NCBI GenBank assembly: GCA_029237825.1 | Contig: JAQZBQ010000002.1 | Location: forward strand, 248,001 to 312,000 | Source of the DNA: Bacteroidota bacterium | Lineage (GTDB): Bacteria; Bacteroidota; Bacteroidia; B-17B0; Aurantibacillaceae | Length of the DNA stretch: 64,000 bases | Direction: 5' to 3' | In this document: piece by piece, positions 46,319 to 55,325 of the stretch | Layout: each line of letters opens with the position of its first letter | How positions within the stretch are numbered: the stretch's first letter is position 1 | Translations under genes and position numbers: made by a program | Notes under the pieces: model-generated | Database searches by the model: none | What the model saw: only the letters and a program-made list of their open reading frames with translations | Told to the model about the DNA's origin: nothing

Positions 46319-47889
46319 TATAAAACTCTTTTTAGTTCGTCAATTCCTTTGACAATTTCCTTTTCCAATATTGATAATTTATTTAAAATCACTGTAGGAG
46401 TTTCAAATTTAACATCAACATATTCTTCATTCTTGTAACGGCTTATGCTTAAATCATATTCATTTTTAATTATTTCCGTTTTTGGAACAAGAAAATGATT
46501 TTTAGTTCTATCAACGCTTTTTTTCTTGTTTTTAAATTCTTCAATTATTAAATGGAGATCGCCAAAATCACGTTCTCCATTTGGCATAATCAATTCAGTC
46601 CTTTTATCATCTAAGCTTCGACCATCGTTTTTCATTTCATAAAACCAAATATTATTGGTTTCTCCTCCCTTAGTAAAAATCAATATGGCGGTTGCAACTC
46701 CGGTATAAGGTTTAAAAACTCCACTTGGTAAACTAATGACAGCTTTTAATTCACATTTGTCAATTAATATTTTTCTTGTTTCAACAAAAGCTTTACCACT
46801 TCCAAACAACACTCCTTGTGGGACAACTACACCGGCAGTACCACCCAAGCGAAGCATTTTGTAAATTCTCTCAATAAATAATAACTCACTTTTTGTAGTA
46901 CTAATACTAAAAGTTTCATTTAAGTCACCTTTATCAATATTACCTGTAAATGGAGGATTTGCCAAGACAATATTGTAAAAATTATCTTCATTATAATTTT
47001 TGCTTAATGTATCCTTGTAATCAATTTTAGGTTGACTAATACCATGCATCATTAAATTCATTAAACCAATTCGAATCATAGTAGGATCAATATCAAACCC
47101 GTAAAAAGTTTCTCGCTCCAACAACTCTTTCATTTTCTCATCAACCAACTTATCAGCTAATGAGCCTCGTATGAAGCCATTTTCATCGGGTTTACAGTAT
47201 TCCTTACTTGTATATTGTGTTATCAAATATTTGTATGAAGCCAATAAAAAACCTGCCGTTCCACTTGCGGGATCGGCAATCTTATCTCCTAGTTTTGGTT
47301 GAAGCAACTCAACGATTAATTCAATAATGTGCGTTGGCGTTCTGAATTGCCCGTTTTTACCGGCTTGATTTAACTCGCTTAATAAATGCTCATAAAAATC
47401 ACCTTGCGCATCTATAAAACGATTTTCCTTTTGAAGTTCCACAAAAATTTCATCTATTTTCTTTACAGACTCTGTAAGCATTCTTGGGCTAGGTATCAGC
47501 AAAGCCGCATTCTGCATATGTTTAGTGAAATAGGAATTTTCATCATCTAATTGTTTTATAAAAGGAAAAACTTTAGTTTGTACCAACGTATACATTTCCT
47601 CTGAAGGCATTTGTTTAAAGTAACTCCACCGTAATGTTTCCTTTTCTATTGCATTTTCTTCTTTAGTAACATCTACACCAGGAGGAAAAAACCTTCCTTC
47701 AAAAACGGATGTATATTTAGTTCCTAAAAAATCAGCATTACTAATGCTACGTTGATCGTTATCATCTAACTGCTTAATAAAAAGCAAATAGGTAATTTGT
47801 TCAATAGCATTCAATGGGTTGGAAATCCCACCACTCCAAAACTTTTCCCAAAGTTCTCTGACTTTACTTTTAATTGATGTTGTAAGCAT
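46318..47889 (-). CDS. hsdM: Type I restriction-modification methyltransferase
   Basis: A 523-aa N6-adenine methyltransferase. The N-terminal HsdM_N domain (about 1-140) includes KVRELWEKFWSGGISNPLNA. The SAM motif is DPASGTAGFLLASYKYL, and the catalytic NPPF motif is in VLANPPFTGNIDKGDLN. It protects host DNA and supplies the scaffold that binds HsdS and HsdR. All catalytic motifs are intact. It starts one base after hsdR ends and overlaps hsdS by one base, so hsdR-hsdM-hsdS form one operon. Confidence 0.95.
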   Translation of the reverse strand: MLTTSIKSKVRELWEKFWSGGISNPLNAIEQITYLLFIKQLDDNDQRSISNADFLGTKYTSVFEGRFFPPGVDVTKEENAIEKETLRWSYFKQMPSEEMYTLVQTKVFPFIKQLDDENSYFTKHMQNAALLIPSPRMLTESVKKIDEIFVELQKENRFIDAQGDFYEHLLSELNQAGKNGQFRTPTHIIELIVELLQPKLGDKIADPASGTAGFLLASYKYLITQYTSKEYCKPDENGFIRGSLADKLVDEKMKELLERETFYGFDIDPTMIRIGLMNLMMHGISQPKIDYKDTLSKNYNEDNFYNIVLANPPFTGNIDKGDLNETFSISTTKSELLFIERIYKMLRLGGTAGVVVPQGVLFGSGKAFVETRKILIDKCELKAVISLPSGVFKPYTGVATAILIFTKGGETNNIWFYEMKNDGRSLDDKRTELIMPNGERDFGDLHLIIEEFKNKKKSVDRTKNHFLVPKTEIIKNEYDLSISRYKNEEYVDVKFETPTVILNKLSILEKEIVKGIDELKRVL

Positions 47890-47890
47890 A

Positions 47891-50689
47891 TTATGCGGCT
47901 AATTTTTGAATGAATATTATTATTTCGTCAATTTCTTTATTGGAAAAAACACCACGAATGCCATCAGGGTGTATTCTTGTGAATGGTGCAGTAATCAAAT
48001 CTTTTTTCTCAACATCACCTTTTTCAATTAAGAAAATTCGAAGTAAATTCAAGAATTCTAATTGACGACTGTTTAAGTATGTATGTTCTTCAATAAACTG
48101 TTCAAATGATTTTGAGACTGAATCCGGAAAGGATTCTAGTATTTCAATACCCAAAATATGTTTAACAAACTGAACTAGTTGGGCTTTTCTATGGTTATAA
48201 ACTCGTCTAAGCAAATCTACTGTTATATGCGGATGCTCATTGTGTAATTGCTCTGCTAATTGTTCCGCTTCTGTTAAAGTAATTTCTCTTCCTTGCTTTA
48301 ATTTTTGTAAAAGAGGATTGTTAGATACCAATTCATTTACTTTCTTTTCAACCAATTCGCGATACTTTTCGATGCTCAATGCCTCATGTTGCGGGCCAAA
48401 TTCAACATATTCTTTTTGACTTACAATATCTTTAAAATTAAATTTAGCAGGGCCGAGTGGAACAACAGACTCCCTATATTTCATTAAAGGGCAAAGTTTT
48501 TGTATTAATTCTTCGAATTTATTCTCAGTAATTGAAGCCCAAAAATGATTGGTTTGACTTGTTCGAATTATTTCTTCCTCTTTAGCAACAGTATTTACAG
48601 ATAAGGGCAATTCGGAAATCTCTTCTCTAATACTTTCTTTAAGCGCTTCAAATTTTTCTTTTTCATTTGCCAAATGTGCTAATGAAACTTCAAGAATGTC
48701 TTTTTCAAAACGCATAGCTTTAAATTCAGCGTCAGAAACTGTTCTGAATAATGGTTTTACTACAGCTTTTAAAAATTCTAATTTATCACTGGTTAAAAGA
48801 TTCCAGAAGTTCTCATCATCCAATCGCTGCAACTCATGCTTGGCATCTAAAATCACGATAGAATTATTCGGAAGGGTTGCAATTTGCTTTCGCAACTTTA
48901 CTATTTCTTTCGTCACAATTTCGACTTCATTTAATTCTTGTGCCTTTTCAATTTTATCTAAACGAATTCCAAATAATCTAACTGGTAAAGGTAAAGTTGT
49001 AGTTGCCTCTTTACCACGAGGATTTAATTTAAAGTATTCGAAATTATCCCAACAATCTAAAATCAGAAAAATATTTTTTTCTGTACACCACGATTTCATT
49101 TTTGTTGGCTCTAATAAGCGTGTACCACGCCCAATCATCTGCCAAAATTTTGTATAGGAATAAACAGGTTTAGCGAAAACTAAATTCACTAATTCTCTAA
49201 CATCTATTCCGGTATCAAGCATATCCACACTTATTGCTATACGTGGCATATCGTTATTTGTGAACTGATCTAACAATCCTCCTTTACCGTAAACACGAGG
49301 GTCATCACTAACCAATACTTTAGCTAATTCACCTTTATATTCGGGATAAAAAGCATCAAACAGCTCTTCCATTCTTCGAGCATGTTTCATTGTTGTGCAG
49401 AAAATTATAGTCTTTCCGGGTAGCACACCATTCGCATCTTTAATGGATTCTTCCATAAATTCACGAACAATTAAGGCATTTGTAGCTTTATTAATTACCG
49501 ATTTTTCTATTTCAGTTCCTTCGTAATTTATTTCAGATACGTCTTTCCCATCCAAAATCAAATTTTTCTGATCCTCTAAAGAAATAGTTCGTTTATTAAT
49601 TCCTTCTTCCTGAAACTTGGTTTTAATTTTCATTACTTGAAAGCCACTCAAATAAGGTGGAATGTGATTAAGGGCTTCTTCATACGAATATGCAAAGGTT
49701 GGAACTCCTTCTTCACATTCAAATAATTTAAAAGTATTATGATCTATAACATCAGTTGGAGTGGCAGTTAATCCTAGGGTGATAGTATTGAAGTAATCTA
49801 AAATTTCTTGGTAAGTATTATAAATACTTCTATGACTTTCATCAACTACAATCAAATCAAAGAAATGAGGGCTTAAAGTTTTTTCACTATCTCTAATTAC
49901 GTTTAACATAGTCGGATAAGTAGAAACATAAATCCTTCTATCAGTTGCAATTTCTTTTTCTCCAGGTTTTGGCCAGCGAGGCTCGTTCGGAAGGAATTCT
50001 TTAAATGCTTCAAGAGTTTGATCCCTTAATGCGATGCGATCAACCAAAAACAAAACTCGCTCTGCCCAACCAGCTCTCATCAATGTATCAACTAAAGCAA
50101 TGCAGGTACGTGTTTTTCCTGTACCCGTTGCCATCACCAATAGAAATTTACGTTTGCGTTTTTCAATCGCTTCCATTACTGCTCTTATAGATGCGATTTG
50201 ATAATCCCGTCCGGCAATTTTGGTGTTAATTAATTCACTCGCTAATGCTTTACGAGCTTTTCGTATATATTGGTAGCGTTCTAGGTCTTCACGAGTAGGA
50301 AAACCGTATACCTTCTTTGGTGGATAATTTTCTAAATCCCAAAAATAAATATCATGTCCGTTTGTGTAAAAGCAAAAAGGTAATTCGCCTCCGTGTTGGG
50401 CGTGAATATTTGTACAGTATTGTTTGGCTTGTTCTTTTCCGATGTTGGCATCAACCGAGGATTTTTTCGCTTCAACGACCGCTAAAGGCTTACCATCTTT
50501 GCCTAATAAAACGTAATCACTGAACTGACGACCTGAGTATTTGGTTGTAGGTTCTTCTACCCCGAGCCGGACTCGAACATCAATATCAAACTCCTCAACA
50601 ACTTGAGTATGATCACTAACATTCCAACCTGCAAGTTGCAAGCGCTTATCAATAATATCCTTTCGGGTTTTGGCTTCGTTGCCGGACAT
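47891..50689 (-). CDS. hsdR: Type I restriction endonuclease motor/nuclease subunit
   Basis: A 932-aa restriction subunit. The N-terminal nuclease domain has Asp58 in FSDYVLLG and the EAK catalytic pair in LAVVEAKKSS (Glu73, Lys75). The helicase core follows: Walker A ATGTGKTRTCIALV, DESHRSIYN (DEAH-type box), SAT-like LGLTATPTD, and the C-terminal motif QMIGRGTRL. The last about 250 residues match the EcoEI_R_C type region. It translocates DNA and cuts at a distance when sites are unmodified. It is the first gene of the defence run and diverges from the 375-aa protein gene, with 118 bp between. Confidence 0.95.
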   Translation of the reverse strand: MSGNEAKTRKDIIDKRLQLAGWNVSDHTQVVEEFDIDVRVRLGVEEPTTKYSGRQFSDYVLLGKDGKPLAVVEAKKSSVDANIGKEQAKQYCTNIHAQHGGELPFCFYTNGHDIYFWDLENYPPKKVYGFPTREDLERYQYIRKARKALASELINTKIAGRDYQIASIRAVMEAIEKRKRKFLLVMATGTGKTRTCIALVDTLMRAGWAERVLFLVDRIALRDQTLEAFKEFLPNEPRWPKPGEKEIATDRRIYVSTYPTMLNVIRDSEKTLSPHFFDLIVVDESHRSIYNTYQEILDYFNTITLGLTATPTDVIDHNTFKLFECEEGVPTFAYSYEEALNHIPPYLSGFQVMKIKTKFQEEGINKRTISLEDQKNLILDGKDVSEINYEGTEIEKSVINKATNALIVREFMEESIKDANGVLPGKTIIFCTTMKHARRMEELFDAFYPEYKGELAKVLVSDDPRVYGKGGLLDQFTNNDMPRIAISVDMLDTGIDVRELVNLVFAKPVYSYTKFWQMIGRGTRLLEPTKMKSWCTEKNIFLILDCWDNFEYFKLNPRGKEATTTLPLPVRLFGIRLDKIEKAQELNEVEIVTKEIVKLRKQIATLPNNSIVILDAKHELQRLDDENFWNLLTSDKLEFLKAVVKPLFRTVSDAEFKAMRFEKDILEVSLAHLANEKEKFEALKESIREEISELPLSVNTVAKEEEIIRTSQTNHFWASITENKFEELIQKLCPLMKYRESVVPLGPAKFNFKDIVSQKEYVEFGPQHEALSIEKYRELVEKKVNELVSNNPLLQKLKQGREITLTEAEQLAEQLHNEHPHITVDLLRRVYNHRKAQLVQFVKHILGIEILESFPDSVSKSFEQFIEEHTYLNSRQLEFLNLLRIFLIEKGDVEKKDLITAPFTRIHPDGIRGVFSNKEIDEIIIFIQKLAA

Positions 50690-50807
50690 AAATATTCCTA
50701 GTAAACTACCGAAAAATACGAATTTTTATCGCTTAAGTAGTTAAATTTATTCTTCTAAACAGGAAACCAGCAATTTCATCAATTCTTAATTAAATTATTG
50801 AAAAACA

Positions 50808-51935
50808 ATGAATAACATTAAGCTTAATCGAAAAGAACTATATGACCTAGTATGGTCTATACCAATGACATCCCTCGCTAAAAAATATTTCATTTCGGAT
50901 TCAGGATTAAGAAAAATCTGCGTTAAAATGGAAATCCCTTTGCCAAAGGCCGGTCATTGGGAGAAATTAAAAGCTGGAAAAGAAGTTGAAGTTACGGAGC
51001 TGCCAACCAAATACAATGGAAGTACTGAAATTTCACTAGAGCTGAGAAAAGAAGGAGAAGAAAGCTTAAAGGGCAAGCAATCTCCTGAAGAAGTTTTAAA
51101 AGATGAAATTGAATCTGATTCATCACTCAATATTGTAGTGCCGGATATATTAACAAAGCCTCATAAACTAATAGTTGAAACTAAGAATGCTCATATTAAT
51201 AATGAAAATCGCTTTAGTAAAAACTTCAAAGGTTATTTACGGAGTCCATTAAATATTTCAGCAACCAAACTTAACTATGGCAGAGCCTTGAGAATAATGG
51301 ATACGTTCATTAAAGTAATGGAGCAGCGAGAACATACGTTTCAGTTTAAAAACGATTCAGCTCATCTCGAGATATATGGTGAAGAATTTATAGTAAGCAT
51401 TAGAGAAAAAAACAACAGAATTCCAAAACCCAAAACTGGTAGTTGGCAAGAATATGATTATATCCCTTCCGGAATTTTAGTCTTTTCAGTAAGAATTAGT
51501 TATCATAATATTGAGTGGACAGATGGAAGACTGCCGCTAGAGAGACAATTATCAAAAATAGTAGCCAAGATTGAAATAAAAGCTGCCGAAGAAAAAGAAA
51601 TGCATTTGAGATGGGAAAAAGAAAGAGAAATTCAGGCAGAGAAAGACCGGATAAAGAAGGCAAAAGAGCAGGAAATTGAGAATGAATTGGTAAAATTCAG
51701 GGTGCTGAAGAAAAAGGCTGAACTTTGGAGGGAAGCAAGCGAAATTCGGGCTTATTTGGGCAGTATAGAGGAGAAAGCGGTAAAGGAACAAAGCCTTACC
51801 GATGAGCTCAAGGATTGGCTGAAATGGGCGCACAAGAAGACGGACTGGTATGATCCGAACATTGAAGCGCAAGACCCTTTAATGGAAGGGGTGGATAAAG
51901 GAAACTTGACTTTTAAGAAATCCGGTTATTATTAG
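50808..51935 (+). CDS. Unknown protein with N-terminal HTH-like domain
   Basis: A 375-aa protein. The N-terminus has KLNRKELYDLVWSIPMTSLA with ISDSGLRKICVKMEIPLPKA and GHWEKLKAGK, a HTH-like unit shared by a family of hypothetical proteins often found in mobile islands. A central beta-rich part (about 130-240) and a long charged coiled coil (about 245-330) follow. It diverges from hsdR across 118 bp, so it may regulate the restriction run; that is speculation. It ends before the palindromic terminator at 52109. Confidence 0.65.
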   Translation: MNNIKLNRKELYDLVWSIPMTSLAKKYFISDSGLRKICVKMEIPLPKAGHWEKLKAGKEVEVTELPTKYNGSTEISLELRKEGEESLKGKQSPEEVLKDEIESDSSLNIVVPDILTKPHKLIVETKNAHINNENRFSKNFKGYLRSPLNISATKLNYGRALRIMDTFIKVMEQREHTFQFKNDSAHLEIYGEEFIVSIREKNNRIPKPKTGSWQEYDYIPSGILVFSVRISYHNIEWTDGRLPLERQLSKIVAKIEIKAAEEKEMHLRWEKEREIQAEKDRIKKAKEQEIENELVKFRVLKKKAELWREASEIRAYLGSIEEKAVKEQSLTDELKDWLKWAHKKTDWYDPNIEAQDPLMEGVDKGNLTFKKSGYY

Positions 51936-52108
51936 CTCTTTTCTAAAATAGCGGTTATTTCCTTACGGAAGACTTTATTGAACTCGTGCATTTTTATTAA
52001 GTCCTCTGTAAACCGAACCGAGTTTTTCCTTCCTTTGTAGAAGCCTGATTAGGAAGACTTTTTCGTTTTTTAGGGTTTGAACCTTGTAAAAGGGAGCCCG
52101 CAAGATGT

Positions 52109-52145
52109 AATAAAGCCTTTAAATAATTTATTTAAAGGCTTTATT
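52109..52145. terminator. Bidirectional palindromic terminator
   Basis: AATAAAGCCTTTAAATAA (52109-52126) and TTATTTAAAGGCTTTATT (52128-52145) are perfect 18-base inverted arms around one base. It sits between the convergent 375-aa gene and the GAF protein gene. The rest of 51936-52172 has no gene and only a weak tRNA-like fragment near 52070. Confidence 0.7.
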
Positions 52146-52172
52146 GTTATAATCCGTATCTAAATACATCTT

Positions 52173-52901
52173 TTACTTATTGTTATTTTCAAATTTATTG
52201 AGATTAATTTTACTGGTCATGTCCGTTATGTCCCGCACTATTTTGTCAACAGTATCGGCCGTCGTTTTCAAGTGTTGTAAAACTGTAATATTATCCGGAT
52301 GATCAATTTGATCAAAGTGAAACAGGCTGTAGAGACCCTGGATTTGAGCCACCGGCACCCTAACCTGATGAGATTGTAAAAAGGCTATATCATAGAGCAT
52401 TTTGTTTTGTTGTTTTAATTCATTGTAGGCATGCACATTTTCAATCGATACAGAAGTAATATCAGCCAATGCCTGCAACATAATCATTTCACCTTCATTG
52501 GGTCTGTAATTATTCGCCCAATAATTGCCAATGGCTCCAATGGGGTCAAGGGTTCTAATTGGCACCATAGCTAAGCTTTTAACAAAGGTAGGGCGGTAAG
52601 CCTCAATCGGAATACGGCTATCCTGGTAAATATCATCAATGATCGCCCATTGCTTATTAATCATAGTCCAGCCGCTAATACATGCATTCATGGGAAATTT
52701 CTGTCCTTTCCACAAGGGTTCAATAGCATTCTCTTCAATGTAATAACACATATCCACATCTTTAAGAACAAACGTTGCTCCGTCCGCGCCTGTCAGATTT
52801 CTTGCTGCAGTGCGCACTATTCCGGTAATTGTCTCCATATCTCTTGCCAGAGACAGTTTTTGGACAGCATCCACAAGTATTAGTAGTTTTTCAAGATCCA
52901 T
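52173..52901 (-). CDS. GAF-domain protein with a lone HisKA-like segment
   Basis: A 242-aa protein. The GAF domain spans about 15-155 (TGADGATFVLKDVDMCYYI, then DDIYQDSRIPIEAYRP and SLAMVPI). A helical segment with LQSHQVRVPVAQIQGLYSLF (about 175-195) resembles a HisKA H-box. There is no ATPase domain before the stop, so it cannot autophosphorylate as a classical kinase. It may be a small sensor, dimer partner or phosphotransfer protein, or a truncated kinase. It diverges from the Rrf2 gene with a 193-bp spacer, so the two may act on one stress response. Confidence 0.75.
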   Translation of the reverse strand: MDLEKLLILVDAVQKLSLARDMETITGIVRTAARNLTGADGATFVLKDVDMCYYIEENAIEPLWKGQKFPMNACISGWTMINKQWAIIDDIYQDSRIPIEAYRPTFVKSLAMVPIRTLDPIGAIGNYWANNYRPNEGEMIMLQALADITSVSIENVHAYNELKQQNKMLYDIAFLQSHQVRVPVAQIQGLYSLFHFDQIDHPDNITVLQHLKTTADTVDKIVRDITDMTSKINLNKFENNNK

Positions 52902-53069
52902 TTCAATGTTTTCTGTGCTTGTCTAGTTCACAATCATACGGCAATCTTATCTAAATCCAATCCACGCCCGGATATTTAGTTATTGAAAATTAACAACTGT
53001 TAATATACAATAATACCTTAAAATTAAAAATAATAACGGATCATCGTGTCCTTTATTATCTTTTATTAT

Positions 53070-53077
53070 TATATTTG
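53070..53077 (+). promoter_or_regulatory. Candidate -7 element of the Rrf2-family gene
   Basis: TATATTTG matches TAnnTTTG and lies 17 bases before the ATG at 53095. No clear TTG -33 was found (GTG at 53047 is nearest). An Fe-S regulator of this type commonly controls its own promoter, so this region may also hold its operator. Confidence 0.45.
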
Positions 53078-53094
53078 TAAAAACTTTATCAGGG

Positions 53095-53529
53095 ATGTTT
53101 TCAAAGTCATGTGAGTACGCAATTAAAGCAACCATTTATATTGCCGTTCAGTCGAATGAAGGGAATAGGGTAGGGCTTAAGGACATTGCCAGGGAAATAG
53201 CATCACCAGAAGCATTTACAGCTAAGATTTTACAGCAGTTGTCAAAATGTCGAATCATTAATTCTGTGAAAGGTCCAAATGGTGGTTTCCAGATTGATAA
53301 ATCGGAAATGGCCAGGATTAAACTGAGTCAGATTGTATTGGCGATGGATGGCGATTCGATTTTTAAAGGATGTGGATTAGGTTTTAAAGAGTGTTCAGAA
53401 AAAAAGCCTTGTCCCGTACATGATAAATTTAAACTGGTTAGAAATGAACTTCGCAGGATGCTTGAAAATACTAGTATATATGATTTATCAATGGATCTCA
53501 CCAAAGGCTTGACGTTCTTACAACGCTAA
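53095..53529 (+). CDS. Rrf2-family Fe-S transcriptional regulator (NsrR-like)
   Basis: A 144-aa regulator with an Rrf2 winged helix: CEYAIKATIYIAV, the recognition part ASPEAFTAKILQQLSK, and the wing SVKGPNGGFQI. Three Cys at 93, 100 and 106 (KGCGLGFKECSEKKPCPVHD) match the [Fe-S] ligand pattern of NsrR/IscR. It likely senses NO or redox state. Downstream genes encode two membrane proteins, a TDO-family protein, a cupin and a hemerythrin-like protein, consistent with a NO or oxygen regulon. NsrR versus another Rrf2 type cannot be settled from this alone. Confidence 0.88.
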   Translation: MFSKSCEYAIKATIYIAVQSNEGNRVGLKDIAREIASPEAFTAKILQQLSKCRIINSVKGPNGGFQIDKSEMARIKLSQIVLAMDGDSIFKGCGLGFKECSEKKPCPVHDKFKLVRNELRRMLENTSIYDLSMDLTKGLTFLQR

Positions 53530-53590
53530 AAAAATTAAAACAATAAAAGATAAAAAGATCCTAATATATTATAACTAAAACGGAAATACC

Positions 53591-53926
53591 ATGAACGAAA
53601 AAATCACACACACAGCATCTCACATTCTCAATCAGAAATCGTCAGCAAAAGGTATCGACACCTGGTTTAACGAACAAGCCGCTAAATTCGAAGCTGCCAG
53701 ATTTTTTTGGATGGCAATTTTTATTATTGCGCAAAGTTGTTTAGGCTCGGTGGCCTGTATGTTTATTTTAAAGAATCATGCCAGTGATGTGCTTTTAGCT
53801 TCCTGCGCTGCCATTACAATGTTATGCAATTCAATATTGATTGCTCAGGGCCCTGGAAAATGGTGCATTGCAACTTTTTACCTGAGCATTATTTTAAACT
53901 CTATTTTTATTATAGTAAATATTTAG
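53591..53926 (+). CDS. Small membrane protein of unknown function
   Basis: A 111-aa protein. After an about 35-residue soluble N-terminus there are about three hydrophobic helices (ARFFWMAIFIIAQSC, LLASCAAITMLCNSILIAQ, CIATFYLSIILNSIFIIVNI). It lies 61 bp after the Rrf2 gene and 27 bp before another membrane protein gene, so it is probably in the same operon. No metal or catalytic motif is evident. Confidence 0.65.
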   Translation: MNEKITHTASHILNQKSSAKGIDTWFNEQAAKFEAARFFWMAIFIIAQSCLGSVACMFILKNHASDVLLASCAAITMLCNSILIAQGPGKWCIATFYLSIILNSIFIIVNI

Positions 53927-53953
53927 TTGAAGTAGTTAATTAAAGACAGAATT

Positions 53954-54379
53954 ATGGAACTGCTCCATTTTGTAATTATTGCCTGTGTTTATCTTTGGAT
54001 AGGTTTTACTTGCGCCATAAGTTTTATGGAAGCATGGATTAAATTTAAGGCCCCGGGCGTTACATTGCCGATAGGACTTGGAATTGGACGTTTGGTTTTT
54101 AACGCGCTCAACAAAACAGAATGGTTTTTTGCGTGTGTAATTGTTCTCTGTATGGTAATGAACTTCTCATCCATAACGCTTATACAACCGCTTCTATTTA
54201 TTGGCGCTGTGTTTATATTATCGATTCAAACACTTGTGCTTTTGCCCTCCCTCGATGCGAGAGCCCAAATGCATATCAATGGTCAAACAGTTGCAGCATC
54301 ACCCATGCACATAAATTTTGTTGGATTGGAAGTGTGCAAGGTGGGAGTGCTTTGTTTATTCAGTATATCAATTTTTTAA
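53954..54379 (+). CDS. Four-helix membrane protein of unknown function
   Basis: A 141-aa protein with four likely membrane helices, starting LHFVIIACVYLWIGFTCAIS and including EWFFACVIVLCMVMN. A conserved-looking loop FMEAWIKFKAPGVTLPIGLG follows helix 1. It lies in the Rrf2 run, 11 bp before the TDO-like gene. Possible roles are in NO/O2 handling or heme membrane functions, but the sequence does not show one. Confidence 0.65.
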   Translation: MELLHFVIIACVYLWIGFTCAISFMEAWIKFKAPGVTLPIGLGIGRLVFNALNKTEWFFACVIVLCMVMNFSSITLIQPLLFIGAVFILSIQTLVLLPSLDARAQMHINGQTVAASPMHINFVGLEVCKVGVLCLFSISIF

Positions 54380-54390
54380 TATGAAAAATA

Positions 54391-55299
54391 ATGGATGAGA
54401 AATTAATTACTTCAATCGAAGAGAAATATAAAGATTTGGGTGAAAATCCAGAGACTTATTTGAAAGGTTTGCTCCAGGCAAAGCCAATAAACTATTGGGA
54501 TTATGTGGAAGTTGATACCTTACTGACCCTGCAAAAGCCACGAACTGATTTTAAAGATGAAGAAATTTTTATCATGTATCATCAGATCACGGAACTCTTC
54601 CTGAAGCTCATGATTCATGAGATAAAACAAATTGTATATCATTCCTCCATTAAAGAAGTGTTTCTGATTGAAAAGATGAGCAGGTTAAACCGTTACACTG
54701 AAATGTTAATCAATTCATTTAATGTTATGCGGGAAGGGATGGATTATGACGACTACAATACTTTTAGAGCAACGCTTGCTCCCGCCAGTGGTTTTCAGAG
54801 TGCCCAGTTCCGGCTGGTAGAAATTTACTGTACCCGCATTACTAATTTGATAAATGAAGAAGGTAAAAAGCGTATTTCTTCCTCGCCTACTATGCAAGAG
54901 TATTTTGAAAATATTTATTGGAAAGATGCAGGGTTAAACCGCAAAACTGGCCAAAAGACATTAACACTCAGGCAGTTCGAAGAAAGGTATCTGGATCGGT
55001 TTATCTCATTGGCTAATAAGGTTAAGGGCAGAACAATTGAGGAACAATTAGAAAAAATTTCAAACCCTTCCCCCAAACTTAAAGAGATACTCAGGGAATT
55101 TGATTACCTCTATAATGTGAAATGGCCGCAGGTACATTTAAACACAGCAAGACATTACCTCGATAAGAAAGGCGAGAACCAGGCAGCAACAGGTGGTTCT
55201 GAATGGAAGAAATACCTTCATCCACAATTTCAACAACGAAAGTTTTTTCCATTATTGTGGAACGAAAAAGAAACAGAAGGATGGGGAAAATCAATCTAA
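54391..55299 (+). CDS. Tryptophan 2,3-dioxygenase family protein
   Basis: A 302-aa helical heme protein. Family motifs are EIFIMYHQITELFLKLMIHE (distal heme-pocket His and substrate side), PASGFQSAQFRLVE (substrate-binding), and QVHLNTARHYLDKKG (the likely heme-ligand His) with GGSEWKKYLHPQFQQRKFFP at the end. Classical TDO opens the indole ring of tryptophan to N-formylkynurenine, but no other kynurenine-pathway gene is here. Its place beside an Fe-S regulator and hemerythrin raises the possibility of a different role. Catalytic residues look retained; activity is untested. The symbol kynA is not used because the pathway is missing. Confidence 0.85.
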   Translation: MDEKLITSIEEKYKDLGENPETYLKGLLQAKPINYWDYVEVDTLLTLQKPRTDFKDEEIFIMYHQITELFLKLMIHEIKQIVYHSSIKEVFLIEKMSRLNRYTEMLINSFNVMREGMDYDDYNTFRATLAPASGFQSAQFRLVEIYCTRITNLINEEGKKRISSSPTMQEYFENIYWKDAGLNRKTGQKTLTLRQFEERYLDRFISLANKVKGRTIEEQLEKISNPSPKLKEILREFDYLYNVKWPQVHLNTARHYLDKKGENQAATGGSEWKKYLHPQFQQRKFFPLLWNEKETEGWGKSI

Positions 55300-55325
55300 T
55301 TTGATCACCGATAAAGATTTAGAAA

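Larger units (their letters stand above)
33589..52108. mobile_element. Putative integrated defence island at tRNA-Ser (right end uncertain)
   Basis: The block begins just after an intact tRNA-Ser with a large serine recombinase at its left end. It contains type I restriction-modification, Septu-like, TIR, Mrr, deaminase and small element-type proteins, unlike the flanking core genes. The left limit is taken as the tRNA 3' end. The right limit is placed before the palindrome at 52109, where ordinary genes resume. No convincing direct repeat of the tRNA 3' end was found on the right; only a weak resemblance (GGGTTTGAACC near 52070) exists. Treat the boundaries as a hypothesis. Confidence 0.4.

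Noticed and set aside
52050-52108. Second partial tRNA marking an exact attR
   Set aside because: Similarity to the tRNA T-arm is about 9 of 12 bases and does not extend; too weak to call a direct repeat.
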